Source of the DNA: Neurospora crassa OR74A
Lineage: Eukaryota > Ascomycota > Sordariomycetes > Sordariales > Sordariaceae
Direction of reading: 5' to 3'
Length of the DNA stretch: 64,000 nucleotides
Assembly (NCBI RefSeq): GCF_000182925.2
Contig: NC_026502.1
Coordinates: 3,534,001-3,598,000, forward strand
Shown here: positions 22,646-34,439 of the stretch, piece after piece
Layout: the number at the start of each line of letters is the position of its first letter
How positions within the stretch are numbered: position 1 is the first letter of the stretch
Notes under the pieces: model-generated
What the model was told of the DNA's origin: nothing
Database searches by the model: none
Seen by the model: only the letters and a program-made list of their open reading frames with translations
Position numbers and translations under genes: made by a program

Positions 22646-25600
22646 CTACTCTTCCTCCTCTTCCTCCTCCTCTTCTTCGTCATCCTCCTCGTCCTCACCA
22701 TCATCGTCATTCTCCGCAATAAGGCCATTCATGCGCTCCCACACCTCCCGTCTGATCTGATCATCCTTGGCCTTCCGCGCCCTCTCCACTTCCTCGACAC
22801 CACCACTCTTCTTCAGCTTCCCCTCCTCCACAAAAGAGGCCAGCTCCTTCGTAAGCGGGTTGACCATCCTGGTCTGCAACTCCTTCTGCCTCAGCTTCTC
22901 CGCCCTCTCAATCGCCTCCAATCGGCTCTGGTGATTCGGCTGCAAGGCGCGCACCTCGCCCAGAACGCCCTCCTTGGCCTCGCTAGGATCCGCATGCGTC
23001 ACCTTCTCCGAGATGCTCTTCAGCCCGCGACTAAAGGCGCCAAAGGGCGTGGGGCCGTTGGACACCGAGCCGTTAACCGTATTACCCTGTCCGCCCTCTT
23101 TCATCTGCTCCTTGGTTGCCTGCTCGACAAGCGCAAAGGTTTCGCTGGCCTTCTCCAAGTCGTCGCGCAAGTCGATCATCAGATCTTCCATGAGGCGCAA
23201 CTCGTCGCGACCTTGGCAGACCTCCTCGAGCTCCTTTTCCCAGATCTTGGTCCAGATGGGTTTCTCCTTCTTCATGAACTCCTCCATCTTCTTGAGCTCT
23301 TTGGAGAGCGTGGTGATGTCCTTGGTGACGGACTCGAGCTGGTTAGGGCGTGGGCGGACGCCGCGGTGGACAACGTCCTTGCGAAGGTCCTCAATGAGAT
23401 CTTGCAGGTCGTCTACCTGGTTGACAAGCCGGTCACTATCGGCGTTAAGCAGTTTCCGACCCTTGGTGACGTAAGCGCGACCAGAGTCGCCTTCCCCATC
23501 GGGAACGGACAACTTGGCGGCGGCGGTCTTGACATTGTTGGCCTTGTTGCGAAGAGTAGTCATGGACCCTTGGACTTCGGACTGGAAGTTGGAGTAGGTC
23601 TGGCGAAGAACGGCGAGGTCGCGACGAAGGGATTGGATCTCGGTGAGCTGGCTTGGGCTGAGCTTCTTGGATGAGGAACCGGCAAGGGCAGCAGCACCAG
23701 CGACAGAGGAAGACGAAGAGCGTGGCGAAGCCGTCGAGTCCATACCACTTGGTGCGATGATAGTGGGAGGCGGCGTGGCGGCAATGCGAGCGAGATCCTT
23801 GGCGGTCTCCTGTTGGCGCTCCGACACACGTTGAATGGCGGCGTTTTGATCGTCGACATTTTGTTTAACCTGCTGGATGATGGTCTTGATGGACCCGATA
23901 CTCTTGTCAATATGCTTCTTGACTTCATCCAAAACCTCGACATTCAACACAAGCACTGTACGGTCCTTAATATCGGACAGATCCTCAAGCTCATGGCGGA
24001 CACCGGAGACGGGATCTTGAATGTAAATTTCCGGTAGATCAGCTCCATTCTGCTGCGTGTTCCACGAGAACTTCTCAATAAAGGCCAGCTGAAGACGAGC
24101 CATAGACAGATGCTCGTAGCCCTCAGGGAGCACGAACTTCTTGACCTTGGACTTGTACTGCAGGAAGAGGGTCAGTTCCTTGGTTGCGGGGGGTGAATTC
24201 TCGAGCATAAACGAGCTGGGCGGTTGTTTATCGGGAGTCGAGGCGCGAATGGACGGCTTGTGTTGATGCTGAGGAGCGGCAGGCGCAGGAGCAGGCCTCG
24301 TAGCAGCGGGCTTAGACGAGTCTACCTCATCCACCATCGGGATAGGATCTGCGAGCGGGCCATTAAGGGTAGCGCTTGGAGTAGGATACTTGTCATCTGG
24401 CGCCTGGACATTCAAGTTGTCGGCCTTGCTAAATGTATAAGAATCGGCCGTTTCAGGCTCTTCAGGAACCCGGCTGGGAACTCGAACGGGAGAGGAATCG
24501 AGGCCAATGGTACGTTGGGACTGGTTCGAAACATTGCGGCTGTGGCGGGGGGTTTCCCTTACGTGCATCGCCCGCAGCGACTCTCTTCTAGCCTCGCGGT
24601 TGCCCCTATCGGGTATCGGCGTTGTCTGGGGTGGGACCATAGCGCCGAGATACTTGGAAATCTGGTATGCCTCATATCTGCGGGAAGCTCGTCTTTCCAG
24701 ATTACCTCCTCTTTGGAGAGCCGCCAAGGCGCTCTGTCCCGATCCCTTGGGCGGCGGCGGCGGCGGAGGGAAGTTGTCCACGTTGATTTCGGGTGGTGCC
24801 GGTGGGCCGGTTGGAATTGTCTCTTCACCTGGGTAAGGCGCCATAACGGGTATGTTTTGCATCGTGTTGCTCGACAGGCTGGACTGGTCAGAGGTGACAG
24901 AGCCGCGAGATTGGTCCCGTTGCGAGGGAAGACGTCTGGTGGGTGATGCCGTTGTAGGACCAGAGTTCCGAGAATCATCCCTGAAAGAGTCCGGTCGGTA
25001 GCCATTGCTCTCCAGCCCTTCGTTCAGCATGTTGGTGAGCCCAGAATTAACACTAGCCATGGTACTAGTGCTCGTAGTTCTGGTGGGCACGCCACTGCTA
25101 CTGGGCCCAGGTCCGCGACTTGGACCATAGCCTCCATCGTCTCCCGCGATACTCGGCTCTCTATCCCGCTGCTGGCGATGCCTTAGCTTTTGCTGTTTTC
25201 TTTTTAAACCATGCAGCAGATTTATGATAATATCACGTATCTTTGGCAGGTATTTCTCGAGACTTTCAGCGCTGGCTTCTTGACTTAGAGTGGCCTCCAG
25301 GATGGTGCGCAGCATCTCGGGTACGTTGCCCAAGTCGTCAATATCGACATTGATGGCAGTAAAGGCTCGGCAGGCCATATTAAACTCGTAGCCCAGCCGT
25401 ACGTAGACGTCGGAGACCTGGGTATCGGTTGCGTTTCCACGGGACCATTGTGTCAGGGTTTCGAGCAGTTGCTTGGTGGCCACAAGTAGATGTGTGACGC
25501 TCCTTTCGATTTGCGATAGTGGGACGGACGACGAGCCGCCAGATGACTGTTGTCAGATGCCCTGGTTAGCAGCGAACTGGCAAACGGCAGAGGAGGATTG

Positions 25601-25983
25601 GAACAGAGGAGAGGAGAGGCATCATGACGCGCGCATGTAGATGGAAAGACTCGAGAGAAAGGGGGACTGCAAAACAGGCCGATGGTAACAACAGTAAAGG
25701 AAGCCAAGGCGGGAAGATGATTACTCACATTGTTTCGCCTTGTGCTCCCACCGCCGGCGGGGCCGCCGCCGGGACCTTGAACTGAGCGACTTGAGCCAGC
25801 TGAAGACCTCGACATGCCAGCTTGGGGACCCATCTGTCCTCCCATCCCAACGGCGGGCGATATTGAGCGGGCCGGCATGTTGGAGGGCGGGCCACCACCA
25901 CCACCACCACCACCACCGGGTTCGGTGCCCGGGGCGGGGGGGCGTCGCTGCATGGGGCGGCCGGGACCCGGGACATTCATCAT
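22646..25983 (-). CDS. bud-6: BUD-6 (AIP3-domain) actin and formin regulator of the polarisome
   Basis: Two exons (25983-25729 and 25546-22646) give 1051 residues. The protein binds actin and stimulates formin at growing hyphal tips and septa. The N-terminal segment, SQIERSVTHLLVATKQLLE then VSDVYVRLGYEFN, is the conserved fungal start of the family and is restored only by splicing. A disordered Pro/Ser-rich middle follows. The AIP3 domain then starts near FLQYKSKVKKFVLPEGYEHL and runs through long coiled coils, SQLTEIQSLRRDLAVLRQTY and NQVDDLQDLIEDLRKDV. The N-terminal exon carries a poly-Gly run. The reading frame ends in a pure Glu run at TAG (22646-22648), but it continues open for another 76 codons in the same frame. 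I name it bud-6 from the domain content and by memory of the N. crassa gene set. Confidence 0.94.
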
Positions 25984-28900
25984 GTGCTGCGCTGCCTTGC
26001 TGTCTGATGGATGTGATAGAGCTTGTGATGTTCAGGGCAAATGGTCGTGTCGCAAAAAGGAGATCACGTCAGGCGGGATGGCTTGTGTTGTCGGGTCGGC
26101 ACCTCTAGCAGATGTTGGGCAGAGATGGGAGATTCGACGGCGCGTAGATGGCGGGAGCTACGTCTAGACCGGGCCGGGGGCGTTTGGCGACAGGGTCTTG
26201 GTCGCTTCAAATAAAGAGATAGTGAATCGGTTTGACGGGATGACAAGAGCCCTTCAAGATGCTGGCGACGACTGATGTTGCTGGCCGTCTCAATCAGGGC
26301 GGCGCATCAGGATATGGTGGCGGACAGTAGTAGGTGTCTTGTCTAGAAACAAGCTTTTGAGAAATGCGCGAGGTTGTGTTTGTTGATGATGGACAAATAC
26401 TATGGAACTGCGTTGAGGACGGATGTCCCGTCGTTGCTGACAAGTCGGGGACTAGGTATAATTGCAGTGGATTGGAACTTGTATCGCCAAATGGAAGCCA
26501 AAGTGGAGGCGCAGGCCATGGCAACGGCTCCAGTTGGGCTGCCAGCCGCTGTGGTGGGCTCCTGACCTCGCTTCCCTTCAGTTGTTTTGCATTTCGCCAT
26601 CACTGTTGGTTCAAGCAGATTGTACTAATACGTTAGCTTGTAATTTCCAGGCTGTTACTGTTAGTGATGGCTGGGCGCGGTAACAGCACATGATACCCGC
26701 TTAGCTCAGAGGAGCGCCTGAAGGTGAGCACATGGCAAGAAGAGGGCAGGGGATCCTGAGGGGTAGCCGTGCCCTTCCCTGGACAGGGGTAAGAGCGGCC
26801 GATAACAGGGGGTGCGCTACAAAATATCCATTCTCATTGTTGGTAAACACTGTCCAAGCCAGCCATGGCTGTGATTAACCTGTAGCCCATGTGATCGGGC
26901 CGTCTCACGCGACTCAACACGACCCTGGGGCTCTTGTCCCCCACAGCCCTGCTGAACAAACAACTCCCCGTGTTTCAATGTTTCATCCAAACCGCCAAAG
27001 ACAAGGATCATCACCATCACCGCCAGATCTCCGCATCTTGGACCAAGGATGTTGACAATAGCCGTCATTCTGCTACACCACCATCTCGTCAAATGCCTTT
27101 TATTTGTGGCACATCATTGACGTCGCACCTCATCCATTGCCATCCATGTAAAACACAGTACAAGCAGCAAAGTCAGGGAACGTTGAGAGGCCACACCGAC
27201 AAACACACCATGAACATATAGAAGGCGGCAACCTACCTACTGTCCACCACCTCAGTATTGAGTCCGGTCCTCTGTTCCTTCCCCGGATGTCCTCATTACC
27301 AAGATCTCACCGAATCCTCTTGAAGTTGGTGGTCCTGGGGGGAAGGGAAGGCGCAAGGCACCGACCGGGCAGAGAAATTGGTCCAAATCCAGACAGCCTC
27401 GAAATTGAAAGTGTCCAAGTGTCCTTCAGCTTGAGTTTGGGCTTACGTTTTCTTCCCTGCAGTGTCCGTAACAACAACACAGATGAACTCAGTTCCGTCT
27501 CCAACTCGTATCTTGGAGGTTCAATGCCATCCGACTTCACGCGGCCTTCGACTACCGATATTCATGAACCCTACACGGGCGCGGAGCTGGAGGTGAACTC
27601 GTCAGCGCAGTCCATGTCAAGCTTCCAGTCGGCAACAACAAAACAAGGCACAAGAGGATCGCCGACATCAATTGCTGAAGGATTTCAACTGGAGTGTCGC
27701 ATCTCGAACGTTGTGTACAACCCTGTATTGAACAACACGGTCTGCTGGACATACCGTCGTCTATCGGCCAGGTTGCCTCCCATCCTTCCACCATGAGCAA
27801 ACGCAGATTATACCAGGCAAATTTGCAAGCTTTGACACCCATGTTATTCAAACCTCAGCCATTCGAAAAGGAACCATCATCCCTTACTACCTGGGCACAT
27901 CAAAGGGCTCCATGATGCGTCGAATCTCCCTCGCCATAGTCCGCCGAGTCTCCCGCGGTTTCCGAGGTCTGTGTGGCACCCGCACAAGAATATTGCCCTC
28001 CTGTCTCTCTTCTATCTGGAACATTTCGAGTCGGGCATCTCTCCCGTGCTCATCCGATTTTCCAGCAGACGAGCTGCTTCTGTCGAGGCCATGTCAGTCA
28101 TCATCAGCGAGACTTGTCATGAAGGATATCAGTCTTACTGCTTGCTGTTGGGCATTGTGAGCGAAATGTCAACAATGTTCTGAATGTTGAGTTGAGGTAA
28201 AGGGGACCGACCTCCCCGTGTTGAGCGCTGACAACTCAGGCAGCGTGGCTTTTATCTGTTTGTCAAGGCAGCTGCTTTCTACATCGAATCCGGAAGACCC
28301 TGGATGACAATAGACGTCGACGATTCCCCTACCAGGAAGAACGCACTGGGGCTCGTGAGGCCCCCATCTCTCTACACCAAACCATGCCTCAAATGGCGTA
28401 CCTCGGACTGGATGCTGGCTCGAGTAGTACAATTAGCGGAATTAGAACTCAGCTTCCATTCTGACAACAGCCATATAGCCAACTTGTCTTGTTTATCGGC
28501 AATAGGTGTGCGCCTTCAACGTGGATCTGGAACTACCTAGCGCTACTGCCGTTCTGCCCGCAAAACATGCGGCCACTCGGCCAATCACCGACAAAACACC
28601 TACACCATCGGAAAGCCAACAGTTTGCCCACGAGCTTTACCTGATTGGGAACCCAAAGTTTCTGCCTGTCGTTTAAGGGCGCCATGGTTCGAGCCATGCG
28701 CATGCGTCTTACAGCCCTACCGGCTCACTGCAACCCTTGGATGAGCGGAAAGGGAAAGTCGACTTCAAAAACTCGCCCCGTCACTGCCGTGCGACTTGGC
28801 TGGTTTTATTTCAGGCCGCCATCTTACACACATAAGCGCAATGCATATCATCATCTTGTCTTCCGATTGGCTTGGGCGTTAGGGAGCTAAGCGCAACCGC

Positions 28901-30226
28901 GTGGATTGCTGACCACAATGGGCTTGTGTCACCACGTTTGTTCATCTGCGGCATGGCTGTTAACTTGTCTCCATCACCTGCCGAATCCGGGGTCGATTGG
29001 GGGCTTGTTCCACAGTATTTTCAGGATTTCTCTGTGTCTGTTCCAAATGTGCTCACTTGGAGCTGTTGGGTGCTAGTTTCTTCTTCCCCCCTCTTTTCTT
29101 TTCACTGTTATCGTTCGAGGCGAAATTGCCCCGAATCATGTTCATTAACCACATTTCTGAACCACATATCTTCTGGCCAGAAGTGCCAAGTTTATCCTCA
29201 CAGCACTACCACCGTCATTTTGGCAGATATATACCGCAGCCCATCATTTCGGTGGCTTGTTCTAGCGGGCAGCCACGCTTCTGGGGTAAGACGGCTCGGT
29301 TTTGGGTGTGTTGCCGTAACTTGCGGTTGGATCCATAAGCGTGGCGGCACGGTTCCTCCTCAGCCTTACGGAAGTGAGCCGAACCGAACATCGGTGCCGT
29401 CCACGGGTCAGCACAAGTACTGGCGAAATCACCGCACTGATTACCGAAGACACATGGCGGACTCCTCGTGGCCAACCCCTTGAACCCATCGCTGACAATC
29501 TATGACCTGTTTTCGTTGTCACGCGGCAAGTGTCGTGCAGGTTGTTGTCAGACCACGTCTCGATTCCACTCACCCTTTCCAACATCAGCCCTGAGGGCCC
29601 CGTCTAGTTGCCGCGCCGACTAGGTGAAGGGTCCAACCTAGGTTCGGGACTTTGTCGAGTTGAGCATTTCGCTGGTGTGGCTACTTCACTTCACTTCACA
29701 TCTTTGTGGTTGCGATGACACCTTCTGATGCAGACTCAAAGACCAGGTTTCCTTCAGTTTCGATGGTAAAGTTCAGCAGCATCAGAAGACCTTGGCGATA
29801 CGTACCGAGAACACTTGCTTATGCCGCGAGTCCTTCACGATACCTGTCCGTTCGGATCTCTCAGGGTTTATAGGGTACATGGGATCACGGTTGTGCCGTT
29901 TGGCTACCCGTTCCTTTTGTTCTCACAATGCCTGTTGGTGCCGCTAGCGGTTATCTTTCTCCATTTCAGTATCCAGTTACTTCCACCCAAGCTCCCATTC
30001 CGGCGGGTACCTTATAGTAAGGTGACCTCCTCAGCCATATCCAGTCCTCTCTGCAGCCACTCTCTCAGTGTGAAATAAACCTTCACCCAACCAACCTTCC
30101 ACCCATCCATCTCACTACTCCATATCTTTGATTCCGTCAACCTCTCTCCTCCTCCCCAGCCCCGCCAAAAGCTTCCCACTTCTCTCATCTCCCAGCCATG
30201 ATCTCCTTAGTGGGCCGAATGGGTAT
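25984..30226. other. Long gene-poor interval right of bud-6
   Basis: The first 500 bases are the bud-6 promoter. Beyond that, about 3.7 kb holds ORFs below 210 codons that overlap in several frames with no domain I recognise. Segments near 27800-28200 have slightly protein-like composition but no frame that can be spliced with confidence. I see no transposon ends. Confidence 0.45.
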
Positions 30227-30466
30227 CTACAACTTAGGTCCCAACCTCCTTACCCACCCTCTTCCCCTCACATGATCCCACCCATCCCGGTAACACTCGG
30301 GACACATCTCGCCAAAGCTGTGGAACACTTGTCCATACGCATCCCTAGATAAGGGGGCTCGTTGGCGTTGGGAGGGGTGGCAGTTGTAGTTGCAAAGGGC
30401 GACGAAGCCGGGGTGGAGATCACATCCGCAGGAAAAGAAACCGCCGTAGGGGAAGTAGAGACACAT
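30227..30466 (-). CDS. Small Cys-rich protein, 79 residues
   Basis: The chosen start is the Met at 30466, which gives MCLYFPYGGFFSCGCDLHPG; the upstream in-frame extension is rich in Tyr, Asn and Thr and looks like leader sequence. Cysteines and histidines follow the pattern C..CGC..H, C..NC(H), CPECY, which could bind a metal ion. Small fungal proteins opening with MC and a CGC-H box are common and uncharacterised. There is no signal peptide, so it is probably intracellular. It is the only well-patterned short ORF in the bud-6 to eas interval. Function unknown. Confidence 0.5.
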   Translation of the reverse strand: MCLYFPYGGFFSCGCDLHPGFVALCNYNCHPSQRQRAPLSRDAYGQVFHSFGEMCPECYRDGWDHVRGRGWVRRLGPKL

Positions 30467-30928
30467 TTTTGTGTGGTGTCTTAAAGATTTGCTTAGGGTT
30501 GTTATTAGAGTGGGGTTGTAGTACAGACTGTAGTGGAGGTTGTCTTTATAGTTATAGATAATAGTATTACTCAGACGTATAGTGATCGTTGACCTGTAGG
30601 ATTGTAAATATCCAGACCTCAAACGCTAAAGCCTTACGCACCTTTATACAAATTATAGTCATATATTCTCACAGCCAGCGGTTAAGCAATTGATCACAGG
30701 CTGCTCGCGAACATCTAACACTCACCGCAAAGACGGTCATAATTCACGAGACGGTAATTCACGCGACTGGCCGGGAGGAAACAAAGGTTTTCGACGTTGG
30801 TTCGTTCGCCTAACTTCAAGATTAGAAGGCGGGACGCTAGAGAAGGTAAATATATCTCCACATTTGTCCCTCGTCCCGTCCCAACCGCAATCAAAGGTAC
30901 CGTTGTGCCCTCATCACTACCGCCGACA

Positions 30929-31280
30929 TGTCTTTCTCTATATCCTGCCTCGTCAACCTCGAGGGCGAGCACAACTTTGATGATTGGGGACACCGCTTCA
31001 GAGTCGAACTCGACTGTCTCGGCTTCATCAAGTAATATCTTCGGCACCATCGCTAAGCCCGACAAAGAATCCCAGCCCGACGTCTACGAGACGGGGTTTA
31101 TCCAGCGCGCCATCACCCTGAAGATTTTATTGTCCACGCTCAAGAACATAGATATCATCACCATCTTCACTTGCAATGGTTGGGATTAGATGGAACAGAG
31201 ATCCCAAGGTTCTGTATGATCTCGTTCAGTCCTACATTGGTCGTATCGTCACCAACGAGGCAAGACGTTGAGGTATAATT
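30929..31280 (+). mobile_element. Faint fossil of a copia-type gag-like segment
   Basis: Short protein-like segments resemble the N-terminal part of Ty1/copia gag-like domains: LEGEHNFDDWGHRF, then ITLKILLSTLKNI, then DPKVLYDLVQSYIG. They occur in the expected order but not in one reading frame, so the copy is broken in a few places. No LTR, protease, integrase or reverse transcriptase is visible nearby. It could also derive from a host gene with a gag-like domain. The age cannot be estimated from this alone, but loss of everything else suggests an old copy. Confidence 0.35.
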
Positions 31281-31634
31281 CCCCTCGGACTCATTCCTGC
31301 TCCTCATAGCTGTTATCCAGGCGTTCATATTGGGCACGGTAACGGCTATGGTCAGTCGATATCTTTTTTTTTTTTTTTCTCTCGCCTTTTCCCCATTAGA
31401 AGGTTTTACTTGTGTACAGGTAATGTCATAGTTCGGAAGCCGCTCGTAAAATAAAAAGTGTCGCATGGATTTGTAATTCACTTAAGGTACTACACTAGTT
31501 GGGTGTATAGTAGAGAAGAATGAATCATGTCTTTTTGGAAATAGTCCGCCGCTAAACGCTGTGCTGTCGTGGCATGGCTGGCTGGATGAGTTGCCGGCGG
31601 ACCGGCCACTGGCCAATGGGATGGAACACGCATG

Positions 31635-31664
31635 ATAGAGTTACCTCCCTAGAGGTAACTCTAT
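31635..31664. repeat. Perfect 13-bp hairpin
   Basis: The arms atagagttacctc and gaggtaactctat are exact reverse complements separated by ccta. It lies in non-coding DNA with no T tract after it. Confidence 0.9.
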
Positions 31665-32677
31665 GGACCTCGGGATACCTCTTATCCTTATCGATAGGTA
31701 GGCATTATCTTCTTATCGATAGGCTTTGTAGTGAGCGGATTGGGAAGGCGGCGACGAGTGGCAGATCTGACTTACATGTCTGACCAGATTCGTGATGCCT
31801 TCGTTCTCCTTCCTTGCACTTGATATTACCATGTTTTCTAACATCTAGTCTTGTTATCTTATCACTCTTAGGATCACGCTTCCACAAAGGCATGAAACAA
31901 GTGTGGAAATTGCGAGTATTCTTGATCCTTGGGGTTGACGTTGTGTTGTCTTGTTCCCTGACAATTTAGCGGTAGCTACATGCATCCGTTCATGGTGTTG
32001 TTCAAGCGAGCGTTGTCAGCATAGATATTTTGGCCAGCTACCTAGGTTGATCAGGACGAAGATTGTTCAGATCGTCTGTCATTGATACCAAGTATGACCG
32101 TCGTGATATATCTACTTTGAGGTGATCAAGAAATCCAAAGACAGTTTTTCTTCAGTGCAGCATGACAAAGCTAGAATGAAGAGTAGAGAGGAAGGATATA
32201 TTTCAGCTGGAGGCACGTAGCTTATGTCAATTGTGTCTGGGTGCGACCTAGACACTGGGTATCTTGCAATGGATATGGTTATGTGAACTCTCAAAGTTCA
32301 ATGCTTTAAGGACACCCAATCATCAATTCTTTTTCGCATTTTCTGTAATTGATTTCGAAACTGTTGTTATGCACTTGTCATTGCTGTAAAAGCTAGATGT
32401 CTGTCATAGTACCAAACTTTGAACGTTGTTGACTTTCCGAGTCTACTGTTCTGTTGACGAAACTAAGTAAAGTGTACATGTTTGTTTTTGTAAAACAACT
32501 TGTCAACTAAAATTTGCATTACATTCTAACTGTGGAAATATATAGCGGGTACAAATCAGAAAGCATTATGGTCAAAACATTAATCTTGCAAGTGAACATT
32601 ACACCTAACTAACTACGAAGAAGACAATACTAGAAAAAAAGTGAACGACCGAGGAAACTGCAAAAAAAAGATATGGT

Positions 32678-32770
32678 CTCTCCCGCCGGGAATTGAACCC
32701 GGGTCTCGAGCGAATCGAACTGATGTTCAAGCTTGACAAGCTCACATACTGACCACTATACTACGGAAGA
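32678..32770 (-). tRNA. tRNA-Asp (GTC) with a 21-base intron
   Basis: The minus strand folds as a full cloverleaf. The acceptor pair is TCTTCCG with CGGGAGA and discriminator G. The D-arm is GTAT-AGTGGTCA-GTAT. The anticodon stem TGAGC pairs with GCTCG and the loop is TTGTCA plus C. The T-arm is CCGGG TTCAATT CCCGG. A 21-base insert (agcttgaacatcagttcgat plus one base) sits one base 3' of the anticodon, the canonical site of nuclear tRNA introns. Anticodon GTC and G73 both fit aspartate. Confidence 0.93.
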
Positions 32771-34388
32771 TGTACAACTGTTGCTCAGCTGTCGTAGTTG
32801 GTTGTTGGTAATTGGTTTTGGCAGATGGGCCTATAAAGGGGCAAAAAAAAAAAAAGAAAATCTCGAAAATTGGTGGGCAAGCCGACAGAGCATTGGGCAA
32901 GTTGGACAAGGGAACCAGGCACAGCCACCTATGGTGGAGTGAAGTGACGTGGTCCTGCCTGGCGCTTGCAAACCTGAAGGCCGGATGTCCTTGCTTGGCA
33001 AAGTGGAGAGTGGTGATTGGTGCCCCTGCACTGCACTTTTCCACCTTTAATCACTTGTTTCCTGCGTCCTTTGTGGAAGGAAAGAAGGGAGAGCCACTAA
33101 AACTTCATTGGGATTGGGGAGATTTGAATTTCTATCATGAAACTGATGCTTTGGGCCTCACTTCAGTTGTTTGCGAAGAGGCAGGATTTCGGATGGCATT
33201 GGGTTGAGTGACCAGTCTCGCCAACAACACAACTGAACCTGGTCTTCTTCCGATATCCCTTTCTTCATACTTACGGGCACACGCCTGCGCCTGCGGCCGC
33301 CGCCCGCTTTCCCTCCTTTTACGCCTCACCTTAACACGTCTGCAAAACAACCAGGTGTCCTCGCCGACTACGGTCCACTCCCTCGAGGCTTGAGAAAGAA
33401 GATACAACGACCAGAACCTAGCTGATCTGGTAATGAGCATTGCTGTCATGTGCAACCTTAACCGCCAACTTGGCGAGAGATACTATGACGTTGACGATTC
33501 AAAACTATTGTCTCGAAAAGGATAGTCATGTGCAGCCGATAAAGGTCTTTCCCGACATGGAGAAAACGAACGGCTGAGGTGGAGGGTGTGCGTTAGGGAG
33601 TTTACGCGCCGGAATTATTTCTATTGGGGACCAAAATGGTATTGAATCTATCCAATTTCTGGTTGAACATGCCCCGTCACGGTCTTCAACATGCCGGGCC
33701 TCTCGGATTTCGAGGCTACAACCTCCCGAAGCTCCTGCCTTCTTTACCTTGAGCGAGGCTTGGAGGCTGAACGAGATTCCGACCCGTCCGATGCACCACC
33801 GCACGCAGGAAAACTTGATCAGCATCCCAGGCTTCTTGGTCTGGAGAACGGCCGGCGTGACGACGCATCGTGTGTAAGTGGGTGGGTGGCTCATAATCAT
33901 GAACGACTTTTTCCCAAAATGATCATGCAACAACAGCCATGGCTCGAGAAGACGGGAGTAATGCGAGCGAATGGACCTTTCAGCCGGAGGAGTTGTGTGG
34001 CTATAGCTTGTCAGTCTCATGATGCTTGCCCATTGCTGACGGAACGGGCAGTGAAGGCTTGGATGGGGGACTTTGTGGCAGGTATATGCACGATTGGGGA
34101 GGGCGATTCAGGAGCTACAAGTCCATTGTCCGCGTGATGTTCACTCCCCTACATACCAAAAAAAACGATCAACGTCTCTATCGGGGGAAAGGGATCTAGT
34201 TGTTCAGTGTCTTGTCGGATGCTTTGTCCGAAACAGGCAACGAAAACAGCTGGTGGGGCACTTGCCCTCTGTGGTGAAAGTGTAAGACAAGATTTTGGAC
34301 GTGGGCATCACATCTGGTTGAGGAAGTGGTGTGGAAAAAAAGTTCGGACACTCGCTTGGTTTGGTTTGGGAGTGTTAAGCGTGTTCAG

Positions 34389-34439
<51 letters not shown>

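Larger units (their letters stand above)
30467..32677. other. Intergenic with fossil fragment and short hairpins
   Basis: This stretch contains the gag-like remnant (about 30929-31280), a T tract near 31364-31377, a perfect hairpin at 31635-31664 and a repeated cttatcgatagg (31687-31698 and 31712-31723). From 31900 to 32650 it is AT-rich and shows no gene. Confidence 0.5.

Noticed and set aside
22931-23674. A 247-codon plus-strand ORF
   Set aside because: Lies entirely opposite the bud-6 coiled-coil exon and carries no motif of its own.
27287-27796. A 169-codon plus-strand ORF as a gene
   Set aside because: No signal peptide, no family, uneven composition and no splice extension I could support.
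28680-28705. GGTTCGAGCC-like stretch as a tRNA T-arm
   Set aside because: It is a short palindrome (catggttcgagccatg) without acceptor, D or anticodon arms around it.
33691-34137. ORFs of about 150-165 codons on both strands
   Set aside because: Opposed frames of similar length with no domain; typical of chance ORFs in GC-balanced DNA.
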